Shown here: one piece after another, positions 44,662 to 56,100 of the stretch
Layout of the letters: each line of letters starts with the position of its first letter
Numbering within the stretch: the first letter of the stretch is position 1
Assembly (NCBI GenBank): GCA_017165825.1
Contig: CM029368.1
Location: 24,727,883 to 24,791,882 of the forward strand
Length of the DNA stretch: 64,000 nucleotides
Direction of reading: 5' to 3'
From: Hepsetus odoe
Taxonomy: Eukaryota > Chordata > Actinopteri > Characiformes > Hepsetidae
Made by a program: the position numbers and the translations under genes
The notes under the pieces: model-generated
The model's input: the letters and a program-made list of their open reading frames with translations, nothing else
Told to the model about the DNA's origin: nothing
Databases searched by the model: none

Positions 44662-47107
44662 ATAATCTTAGCTGCTGAAGCTCATGTTGCTTTAAGTCCT
44701 TCTTTAAGTCTGCTGTTATTTGTAGGTCTGATGTCCAAAACAATCAGATTCAAGTCTGTTTTAACTCCATGTTGGAACTCAAGGATAAAACCAGTTCTGA
44801 AGCCCTTCTTCTGTATAAAAGACTTAGACACCCCAAAGGTGCTCAGACTCACCACTGCACAGTTGTTGCTCTGCAGAAGACAAAGGTGGATGGCGCAGTG
44901 AAGGTAAACCTTGGAGTCACGACCATTAAAGGCAAACATCTTGAAGGAGAAACGACTGGTTGTGGAAACACCATTCTGAAGAACTTCCACTGTGTTGTCT
45001 TGTGGGTTTGGGCACCTGAAAATACATATTTATTTATTTGTTTGTTTATTATTATTATTTTGACTCAGTGAGATTACGGTACCACTGTGTGAGATTCTCC
45101 TTGCTTTGTTTGCTCTTCCTAAAGCATTCCTCAATTCCTCAAAGAAAGACAAAGACCCCCACCTGTTGATGATCAGGTCCCACCGGATATTGTAGTCTCG
45201 GTTATTCACAGGAGTGGCCCAGCATGAATCTATCACTGAGGAGATCTGACGGCTGTCCACCCCCTGAACAAACACTCCCACATAGATCTGCTGGTCCACT
45301 TCTATGTCCACCCTGCCATTGTAAGGGTGGGAGAAGGCAGCATCCCTGTAGGGAGTCATCCTGACCTGGTACATGCCCTCACCTTCTGGGAGGTTCTTGT
45401 GCACAAAACTGTGGAAACATCATTATGAACTCCATAAATCTCCAGATCAAACTTCCTGTTGTAGTCATTCTGCTCACTGGGATTATAGCAAAGAGCACAG
45501 GAAGTAGTCAACAAACCTCTGCAGAGCATTTAGTTCATTATCCATGGTAAGCGTCTGACTGAGCTGATAAATACAGGAGAAACGCACTTCCAGATGTTTG
45601 TTTCTGCTGATGAGTCCTCCTGCTGAATCGACCACCCCCTGGATGGAGTTCTCGTAGATGAAGTGTGTGCCGTTGGCCTGAGTTCATTTGGTCACATGTG
45701 AAACAACAAGCAGCTGAATGCAACTGGCTGAGAGGAGGAGTTTTATGGCTGATTGTGGAAATTACTTTATAGGTTATACATTCATTCCCTCCTAAGATCA
45801 ACAGGTCTCTACCCGAATCCCTAACTGCCTGGCTGACATCTCCACATGGATGACAGCTCACCACCTCAAGCTCAACCCTGACAAGACTGAGCTTCTCTAC
45901 TTCGAAGGCCATCAAACTCCGCGTCATGACCTTCACATCTCCTCTGGTGGTTCACTTCTCGTCCCATCTCGATCGGCTAGGAACCTCGGTGTCACTTTCG
46001 ATAACGAGCTCTCCTTCTCCTCCCATGTCCTTAATCTCTCTGGGTCCTGCCGACACCTTCTTTTCAACATTAGAAAAATCCGTCCTTTCCTCACCACCCA
46101 GGCAACCCAACTACTGGTCCAGTCCCTGGTCATCTCGAAACTGGACTACTGCAACTCTCTTCTGGCAGGTCTTCCACTGAAGGCAACAAGACCACTACAA
46201 TTGATTCAAAACGCTGCCGCTAGACTCGTCTTCAACCATCCCAAGTTCTCTTCATCCACTCCTCTGCTGCGGGATCTGCACTGGCTCCCAGTGGCTGTTC
46301 ATATCAGGTTTAAAACTCTAACTCTCGCTTACAAAGCTACTAACAGCCTTGCACCATCTTACCTGTTGACTCTAATTAAACATCGTGTCTCTTTTTGTCC
46401 CCTCAGACCATCAAGCACTGCTCGTCTTGAACCTCCACCGTTGAAAAACAGAGGAAGACACGCATCAAGACTCTTCTCAGTTCTGGCCCCTCAGTGGTGG
46501 AACGAACTCCCTCTGATGGTCAGAACTGCGGAGTCCCTCGCTGTCCTCAAACGCAGATTAAAGACCCACCTGTTCATGGAATTTCTGAGGGACTAATCCC
46601 TCCCAAACCATCCACTCTCCAACCCTTACTCTTTCTTTCCTAAAAACCTCTACTCTCCTTCCTACTCTCCCACCCCTGCTCCTATTTAAAAAATAAATAA
46701 ATAAAAAATATGGTGTATACTTGTTACAAGGGCTCTTAGTCTGTTACTTAGGTGGAGCTAGCTAATCAGCAGTTACTGATCTGTGCTGGTTACCAAGATG
46801 ATGATCTATTGTGGAAATAAAGCACTGTTGTAAGTCGCTCTGGATAAGAGCGTCTGCTAAATGCCGTAAATGTAAATGTAAATGTATTCATTCAGCAGCT
46901 GGAGGGGAAATGTAAAGTGTACCGTCAGGTTCGTGCCACAGACGTGATCATCGTTATCAAAGTGGAACACCAGTCTGCCATTCTGGAGTGTCCCTCTGCA
47001 GCTGGGGTCACTCAGGTGCAGGATGTCTGCAGGGAAACCAGCCTCAAAGAGCTGACAGCGAGACAGAGACATGGTTCCAGAGCTGCTCTCACAGGTTTCA
47101 ATGGAGT
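44476..47107 (-). CDS. Gene B: ZP domain, five exons
   Basis: Exons 46923-47107, 45517-45677, 45163-45408, 44853-45015 and 44476-44598. Landmarks: ETCESSSGTMSLSRCQLF, GTHFIYENSIQGVVDSAGG, GMYQVRMTPYRDAAFSHPYN, DSCWATPVNN, CPNPQDNTVEVLQNGVST. The last exon reads RCFPGYHHRAGRSVGIHDST, then SISVGPFIW, and stops at 44478-44476 (TAA) 13 residues later, with no hydrophobic tail. The acceptor of this exon is preceded by a long TG repeat. Lengths and phases equal those of gene A. A LINE fills the first ZP intron. Confidence 0.9.
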
Positions 47108-50100
47108 CTGCCACAAAGAGATGGAGGAGAAAAAGGAAGGACGTCTAAAGAACAGTGAATTAGCTTTGTGTTGAAGAATCCTCATATGTAGCATGAACTT
47201 GTACCGTATGAATCCAGCTTTGGTCGTGGATGATTCTCAATACAGAAGCAGCCGTAGATGCCACTCTTCTTCCCACACCACTCATCCTCAGTGCAGTTCA
47301 GTTCAGCACAGGGATCTGCTCTCGCTAAAGAGATAAAAATGTGTTAGAACCACTTTACCAAGAGCATCTTTTTATTTTTATAGTAAAATAATTTCAGTCC
47401 ATATAACTAAATAGATCTAAATGTAGGTCTGTAAATATAGACTTACAGCAACCCAGATCTGAGCGCCAGTCTGAGATCTGGAGACCCATCATGGTGCAAG
47501 CAACCTCATAGGCCTCCAGAGCTGAACACAGCATCCCATTGGCTGATGAGTAGACACACAAGTCATACACACAGGCATTGAAGTAAACGAAAGGGTTGAC
47601 ATGGGCATGGCAGAGCTGGAAGGGTCCGCTGGTGTTGGTGATGAGGCTGCAGAGTTCAGAGTACTCCTGCCTAAAGGGACAGTCGTTCGGATCACCTACT
47701 CGGTCATTAGTGCCACATCTGGAAAGAAGAAGGAGATTTAGAGATACTCTGAAACAGTCAAAGTGTTCTGTATCTTTATGTGATCTCTCTGTTTATTCAA
47801 TGCTTTGGTTTCCAAATCAAGAACACGTGGATTCTGACATAAGGTACCAAACATAGAGTTATCTACCCAGAGACACTGATATCTGATCTCCAACTGTTGC
47901 CAAAAGTGTTGTCATTGGGTGTGAGAACTCCACTGGGCATTGCTTTGTCATCTGCAGGGTCTCCATTATTGTTGCCACACATTCCACAAACAGATCCCTG
48001 GAAGCTTGGACCCAGTCTTACTAAAAGTGTGAAACAACCATCAAAGTAGACCATGAGCTCGCTGGATGCATTCACAACCACAAAATCTTGCTCCTCGTAT
48101 ATTTCTGCGAGATGGCTGATTTGAAAAGAAGATGAATTCATGGCGGTCCCATCAAGCTGCAGGAAGAGGGAGAAGAAGTTGAAAAAGAAAAGAAAGAAAT
48201 GTCCAACAGCTCTAATTTCCCACCAGCAGAACTACACAACGGACAGGACACTTACCTTCACTCTCCTGTTTTGTCCAATGGTAATCCGTCTCTGCTCTCT
48301 GCTCTGAGATAGCCAAACATCCACTGAAGATGCAAAGGACACGGCCATGTTCTCACGATGCATGTTGGTCGCCACCACGCGGAATTCCAGGCCACTGTCT
48401 GAGATGTTCCTGCAGCTCTTAGATATCTCATACGAGCAAGTGCCCTGGAGAAAATGTAAAAAATATTCAAATAACTTTGAACATAGAATTATCAATTCCA
48501 GAGTAATATATGGTGTTCACTACAGATTGGATCCTCCAAATGTAGGAAATATGACCAACTTGAATTTTGTTTTGTTCATTCAAAAGACCAGTATTTTGGT
48601 TTTGCTTGTGAAAACCCTGCGTTCTTACCTGGAAGGTTGTTACTGCTCCATCAAAGGAACGGTAATGGGGATCACCCCAGACCATGCAGAAAGGCATTCT
48701 GCTATAGCAGCCAAGTTGGCCGTTCCTGACTGAACACTCCTGGGCTGGGGAGCAGGAGGTGAAGTAGCAGCGTAGGTCATTTGGAGCAAAGCATGTGCAA
48801 CGTTGTGAACATCCTGGTGTCCAGAACTGCTCACCCATCTAGAAAACCAAAGCAGATTACTGACATTGCTGTGGGATAACGGTCACTCTAAACATGGTCA
48901 CTTCTGGATTTGAAACTCACCTTGTAATAGAAGCCATTGTACAAGCAGCCACATTTTTCCACTGGCACACAGGTTCCTCCACTCCTCACGAAGCCTTCAT
49001 TGCAGAAACAGCCCTCGGAGCAGGTCCGATCACAAACAGCATCGATGCTGCTGGCGCATGTATGACCACAGTCTGTGCCACACAGTTCATAGTGGCTGTT
49101 CATGGGACAGTCCATGCCTGTGGAATGACCAATCAAGATTAGAACCTGCAGGGGTAACGAGCAGTTCTCTTTCATTTACAACGCTTTGCAAAAGTCTTGA
49201 GCCACTTCTCGTTTATTTTTTTTAGGGAAACACCTTGTTCATCCAAAAATACTGTTTTACATCTATCATACTCTCCTATTTTAGTTTTAGTGCTCCATTG
49301 GGGCTGACTATTTAAGCCCCGATAAGTCAGAACAGAGCGCGGCTCATTCGTTAGGCTTAGCCTACATGCAATGGTGGTTTTGGTTGTGGTAATCTGGGTA
49401 ACTTTGTTTAGGTTGCAGTTCCTTGGGTTTAGTTAGAATGGCAATCCTTGGATCTTGTTTTATAAATATTGTTAATAAAGTTATGATCCAAACTCCTGCG
49501 TGCCAATCACCGCGATCCGCCAGCAGAGATAGCGCCACGTGCAGCTGATAGCGGAATTACGGTAAAGAAATCACCTTGCTGCCGCTAATAAAGGAACCAC
49601 GGTAAAGAATTCTCCCTGCGCAGCTAATGGAGGCATTACTGTAAAGAATTCTCCCTGCATGGCTAATGGCAGAGTTACGGTAAAGAATTCTCCCTGCGCG
49701 GCTAATGGAGGAGTTGCGGTAAAGAATTCTCTCTGTGCAGCTAATGGAGGAGTTACGGTCAACACGGCACTCTGCGCAGCTCAACGTGAGAACACAACCA
49801 GCGTGAATAACAGTGAAACAGTGGAAGTAAACACTCCCTGCACACTTCAACACGAGAGGAAGGCAAAGAAGGCCGCCCGCAACAGGAGAAGCGAGGCAGT
49901 GGCAAAGAAGGCTTTTCCTGACACAGAGAGCTGGAAGTCGGTGGAGACCGCTTCCTGCATTGTGCAACCGGGGAGGTCGACCAAGAAGGCCCTTTGCAGC
50001 AAGAAAAGAGGCGTGAAGGAGTCGACCCCTAAACCCAGCACCACTAACCCGTCTGCTCTGCAGGAAGCAGAGAAGGAGCAGCTCCAGGTTAGTGGGAAGT

Positions 50101-53100
50101 TTAAAATGAAAGTTCGGGTGCAGATGAAAACTGAACATGAGGCTGCAGTAACCATTCAGGTGCAGGTGAGGAAGCACTTGAGCAGAGAGTACTACCTGAA
50201 GCTACTATGGGCAGCCAGGACTATTCAGCTATATTACCGAGCTAATGAGATGATGAAGCAAGAAATGAAGTCTTTGAAGAAGAAAAAGATGGCTGCTGTT
50301 GTTCTGCAAGCTGCATTCCGAGGGATGAAGGCCAGACAGACTCTGAAACAGATGCACCAGGCTGCCACTGTGATACAATGTGCTTTCAGGGCTCACTGTG
50401 CTCGGACGCAATATTTATGCATCAAACATGCTGCTGTTGCCATCCAGCTTAGGTATCGTTCCACACTTGATGCCAGAAAGCAGAGGGAGGAATTCTTGAA
50501 ATCGTGCTCTGCTGCCATGTTCCTGCAAGCCTGCTTCAGAGCTCAGAGGGTCAGAAGGGAGGTGATCCTGCAACATCAGGCAGCTTCCCTGATTCAGGCT
50601 GTGTTCAGAAGACACCGGGAGGTAGTAAGGTATCAGGCCATAAGGGTGTCAGCCATCATCATTCAAAGACATTATACTTCCTACAGTAAGGGTATATTTG
50701 AACATGAGAGATTCCAGGTGAGGTGTTCCGGGCACGTCCCACCGGAAAGAGACCCCGGGGAAGACCCAGGACACGCTGGAGAGACTATGTCTCTCGACTG
50801 GCCTGGGAACGCTTTAGGATCCGCCCGGAGGAGCTGGAAGAAGTGGCCTCAGAGAGGGAAGTCTGGGCATCCCTGCTGGAGCTGCTGCCCCCGCGACCTG
50901 ACCTCGGATAAGCGAAAGGAAATGGATGGATGGAGATTCCAGGTGTTGAGAAGGTCTGCGGTATGCATCCAGGCAGCTTTTAGGGGTTATTCTGTTCGAA
51001 AGAATGTTGCTGCAATGCACAAAGCTGCTACCATTATTCAGGCTGCAGTAAGAATGCACAAGAAAAGATTGGTTTTCAAGAAGCAATGCTGGGCAGCAAG
51101 TGTTCAGGAGGTTCAGAAGGTGGAAGCTTGGGCATTAACAAAGGCAGAGGTATCAGCTTTTCAGACATGCTGCAATTTGCTTGCAAAAGTCATTCAGAGG
51201 AAAGCGGGCAAGGGATCTTGCAAAATACTGAGATCTGTTTATTAGGTTGTACTGTTTAGGGGCCTGCGATGGGCTGGCGACCTGTCCAGGGTGTGTCCCC
51301 CGTCCTTCGCCCTGTGTGAGATGGGATGGACTCCAGCACCCCCCCCCCGCGACCCGCTTGGGACAAGTGGCAGAAAATGACTGACTGTTTAGGGGCCAAA
51401 CTGAACTGAAGATCACTTACGGCAGGTCGTGTTCTCTCTCCAGGAGTAGATCCAGACATTGGCGGACTGACAGGCAATCACATAAGTCTGGATTGAGCGG
51501 CACAGTACATCATGTCTGTTCTCAGAGAGGCACAAATCAAACACACAGTCAGTAAAGTAGGCCTGGGGGTCCACGTACGCATGACAGAAGCTGAAGGGAC
51601 CCTGGCTATTTCTGAGGACCTCACACTGGGCCCGGGCATTAACTGGGTTTTGGCATGAAGAGCAGGAGTCTCCACATCCATCACTGCATGACGTGTCATT
51701 CTCCACTTTCCAGTCGGCTCCAAACTCAAATGCAGTAACAGCCAGTTCACCAGTGCGTTTGAGGAAGTCATCGCCCCTCTGACCGTTGAAGTTGCCACAA
51801 AGACCACATGTGGCTCCACTGTAATTTGCTGGGACAGTGATTCGCGCTGTCCAAGAGCCATCATAACTCACACTCAGGCCAAAGTCGGTTGTAATAAATG
51901 TGTTCTGTCCACTGGAGTAGATGGAGACACGGCCAGAGTCAAGCAGGACAGGAAGGCTCTTGGTTTCACTATCAATCTGGGAACGTAAGAACATAAAAAC
52001 AGGCTTTTAATCTATGACTGAAGTTATAAAAAAACATAAAAAAACTTCCCTCCCTGCTTCAGCCTATCGTGGATTCAAAGCAGTATAACCAAGATGAGAA
52101 ATACTGGGAGGCCTAGAAAAATTGAGCCAACTTAAAAGTGTTTCCTGCTGTTTTAGGGTTTCTGCAGAGTGGTAGTGGCTAAGAAGTAGGATAGTTATCT
52201 ATGAAAAAAGAGGTCATAGGTTCAAATCCCACCACCTCCATTGGGTTCCCAAGAGAAAGGTTTCACTTACCTCAGCAGTCCCCCGCATGTTGCGTGAGAT
52301 GTGCACAAGATGTCCTGAGACATTGATATAGAGTTCAACAGTGATTGACACTGGAAGCCCATTCCATGCTTCATTCCTTGCAACAACCTGGAAATATGGT
52401 AGCACACTAGAATTACATACAGTTGCTAGTATGTATCTGCAGGTGCCCTGGAAGTCAAATGTGCGTCCATCAAAAGACGTGTAGTGGGGGTCCCCTGAAG
52501 CAGAGCAAGTGGCATGGGGTAGAGGGTGACAGCCATACTCTCCTCCCACAACTCGACAGGTTTCCTGTTCAGTGCAAGATGAAGGTGTACAGCGAACAAA
52601 ACCTGAGATCCCATCACAGACACACTGGGACTGGCACGTTTCACCATACCAGAAGCGCTCTCCACCCTGCCGGTACCGCCCTTCATGGAGGCAGCCACAG
52701 CCTGTAGGAGGCACACAGCGGTCTCCACTTAGTAGTAGCCCATCATCACACTGACATCCTTCCTGGCAGTGTTGAGCACACAGAAAAGGGAAGGAGAGAC
52801 TCGGACAGGCAGCAGGACAGGAAGTTCCACACACCTCATAATGACTGTTGGTTGGGCAGGGGAATTCTTTAGGAAGAAAAGATAAAAAGTACCTGTTGTT
52901 TGATTGCTGTTGACAAAACTCTATGTGGTGGATTATGATTCAATTTTTCTATTAATGAAAAACATGAAATCAGAATGTATTTGTCCTCTCTTTTGTAACA
53001 CTCACCACAGTTTGTTATGTTTCTCCAGTTTTGCACATCTGCACCATTTTGCTGGCAAAGCACAGAATACCCTCGTAGGACCTCACATAAGGCCTCTTTT

Positions 53101-56100
53101 GCACCCGCTGTCTGTTCCAGGGAGCTTGTGCAATCCTCTACCCATACCCAAGGATCCAGGGTGCTATGGCACTGAGCAAACGGCCCTCGTGAAGAGGCCA
53201 TGATGCTGCAGTGTTGCCTGAACTGACTACTGTTTGAATAATATCCACGCTGCCAGATGTCTGTTGGTTCTTCACAGTAGGCTGAAAGTGACCCGTCTCT
53301 CCAGCTGTTCCCAAATGACTGGGAGTCGTTTAAGAAGACTCCAACTGGGCTGAGGAACTCATCTTCGCGGTTTCCATTCAGGTTCCCACACAGACCGCCG
53401 AGTGTGCCATTGTAGGTGCCAGGCGCAGTGATCCGGATTAAGTGTGGCCAGTCAGCTCGCAGAGTCACTCCAAAGTTGGTTTCGATGATTATGCCTTTAA
53501 CACTGCTGTGGAAGATACGGATTTGACCAGAAGCAGCTCTAAAGGGTAGAGCTACTGCCTGTCCATCCACCTGAAAAAAAAGATTGATAAGAGACTGTAA
53601 ACCCCTCAGTGGATAGAATGTCATTTTTAAAGGTAATAAGAACTTTGGAACAATCAGTTCAATAAAAGAGCTTACCGTTGCTGTTCCACCCTCTCCCATC
53701 TCTATAGAAACTTGAGTTCCCAATGCCTCGAACTTCAACAATCTGGAAAATTGTTGAGGGCCTCTGGGCACTTTCTGTACTGTAACTGCAAAGTGAGGTA
53801 GTAGAGATTGTCCCATCACCCTGGAAAGGGTGAGACCACAAGCGCCAGGATATCTAAAGGCCCGTCCATCAAAGGTATGATATGATCCCATCCCTTCAAC
53901 CCAGCAGGTAGCATAACTCAAAGGTCTACAGCCTCTCACACCGTTTTGTATCCCACACATCTCCTGTTGACCACATCTGTAGTTTTGGCAGCTCATAACG
54001 GCATTGTTACAGACACACTGTCGGCCACAGTCCTGATCTAGTATCACTGACTGACCGCTGGCATAGTAGAGTCCTTCAAAAGTGCAGCCACAGTTAGACT
54101 GAAGAACACACTGTCCGCCACTCAGGACATATCCGTTATCACAAATACAGCTCTCTTGGTTTGGCAAGGGGCAGTTTGAAGGTGCGGAAGGGTTACTGCA
54201 GGTTGCAGGACAGCTGGTTCCCTGGGGATCAAAGTGACTGTGCACAGGACATGGGATTTCTAGAAGATAGCAGGAAAATGGTTTAAGTTCCTTTGAAACA
54301 TTCCAAGCCTTCATAGATCTATTTATCTGTATCTATTATACCCACCACAGAATCCTTGTCTCCTCCACTGGCCAAGCTGTACTCCTTGCTGCTGGCACTG
54401 AGCTGCGTACACATTGAGGGCCTGGCAGAGGATGGGTTGATATCCTCCTCCCACACAAAGATCATAGATGCAGTTCTCAGTGAAGGTCTGAGGGGAGAGT
54501 CTTGAATGGCAAGAGGCAAAAGGGCCACTGGGACTGGCCAGAACTCCACAGTAGTTTGAGTTATTGTAGAGATTCCTCTGGACGGTGGTACAAGCAGCGC
54601 ACACCAGACCTGAGCACTGCATAATCTGGCAGCCAGCTTCATTGTCCCCCCAGGCCTTCCAAGAGTTGGCGAAGACCACATCTGAGCTCACGACCTCTCC
54701 TGAAGGTGTGCGGAAGTCATCTTCTGGACGGTGGTTGAAATTTCCACACAGGCCACACGTGCCATTCTGATAGTCGTAAGGAACACTAATGGTTACATAG
54801 GAGTACGCATCGTACGTAACAACCAAGCCAAAGTCTGTACTGACGGCCACAGAAAACCCTGACTGATACACTTGGACAGAGCCGTTGCGGAGGCTGAATG
54901 GTGTCGTTGCAAAACTCCCGTTCACCTGAACAGGCCATGAAAAGAAAGGATAAAAAAGAGAACGTCAGAGTAAAGAATAAATAAAAACATTTTGCTGAGG
55001 CAGTGTGGTGAGACTTACCTTGGCCTCATATCGATGATCTTTGACCAGTTCCAGTTCTTCATCATAGACGAATATCTTGACCAGACGTGTCCATGATACA
55101 CGTGTGCTTCCCCGATTCTCGTTCTTTCCTTCAATACGAAAGTATGGCAGCCCGTCTCCACAAGACTGGACAGAAAAAACAATTCACATTCAGACAGAAT
55201 CTTCCACTGAAACTCACCAACCAAAATATGATCAAGACTGTACCTCAGACAGGACATAAGTGCAGGTCCCTTGAAAGTGGAAGACCTGATTATCAAAAGT
55301 GTAGTAGTGGGGATCACCAGAAATGGTGCAGGTTTGGCGCTGAATATTTTGGCAGCTGTACCCGAAAGCAGCGGGACGGCAGGCTTGAGAGAAGGTGCAG
55401 GGCTGAGAGCTGCACTGTAGGCCCCTGCTGGAGCAGGTACACCTCTCCCAGCAAGAGGAGTCTGTCCAGAACGAGGTACCCTGTGGCACCAGGATGTCTA
55501 GACAAATAAGGATTTATTCAAGTTCATTAGTCTGAATTTAACTGCTTTTTAAAAGTTTTGCATTGTAAACCTTTAGCTTTACATGACCTACTGTTAAACA
55601 GGCATCTCCGGGAACCATGGTCTGCTCTGAAGGCCCATCTGCCTGTGACGTTGACATTGGTGCTGTATGTGAAGATGCTGTAGTTGCGTTGAAACGACCC
55701 CGGAATGGAGAAATAGTAGCTGGAGTCATCGGTGTCATAACCAGCCTAGTCAAAACACCATAGTTAATACAGGAAACACCTACTTCACCTGATACTATTT
55801 TCACCAAATCGTTCACCTGTGCTCACCTGTACACCCTGGCTTGTTGGAGCAATTTCACCATAATTCATCAGAATAAATGAGAGTTGCCCATCTGCAATCA
55901 AAACTACCTGGAACGTTGTTTCCTGAAAAATCAGAGAGAAAGCATCAGAGCGTTACGGTTAAACGGTTTACAGTATTATAATGTATTATCATGTTATTAC
56001 AATCAGTAGTGATAATGTCTGTCCCTGCTTAGTATTGTTCAGGGACATTTTTAGTTCATGCTGTTTTTGTCTTGGCATGTAAATTTTATTCTTATTTCTG

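Noticed and set aside
45030..45162. Extension of the ZP exon downstream of 45163 as coding sequence
   Set aside because: The frame stays open into the intron, but gene A and the domain pattern place the donor at AACAG/GT, and the extension is not ZP-like.
49557..50177. A 206-codon minus-strand frame in line with gene B
   Set aside because: It is the complement of the 39-bp array and the IQ-repeat frame. It has no VWD, TIL or C8 features and no matching splice phases.
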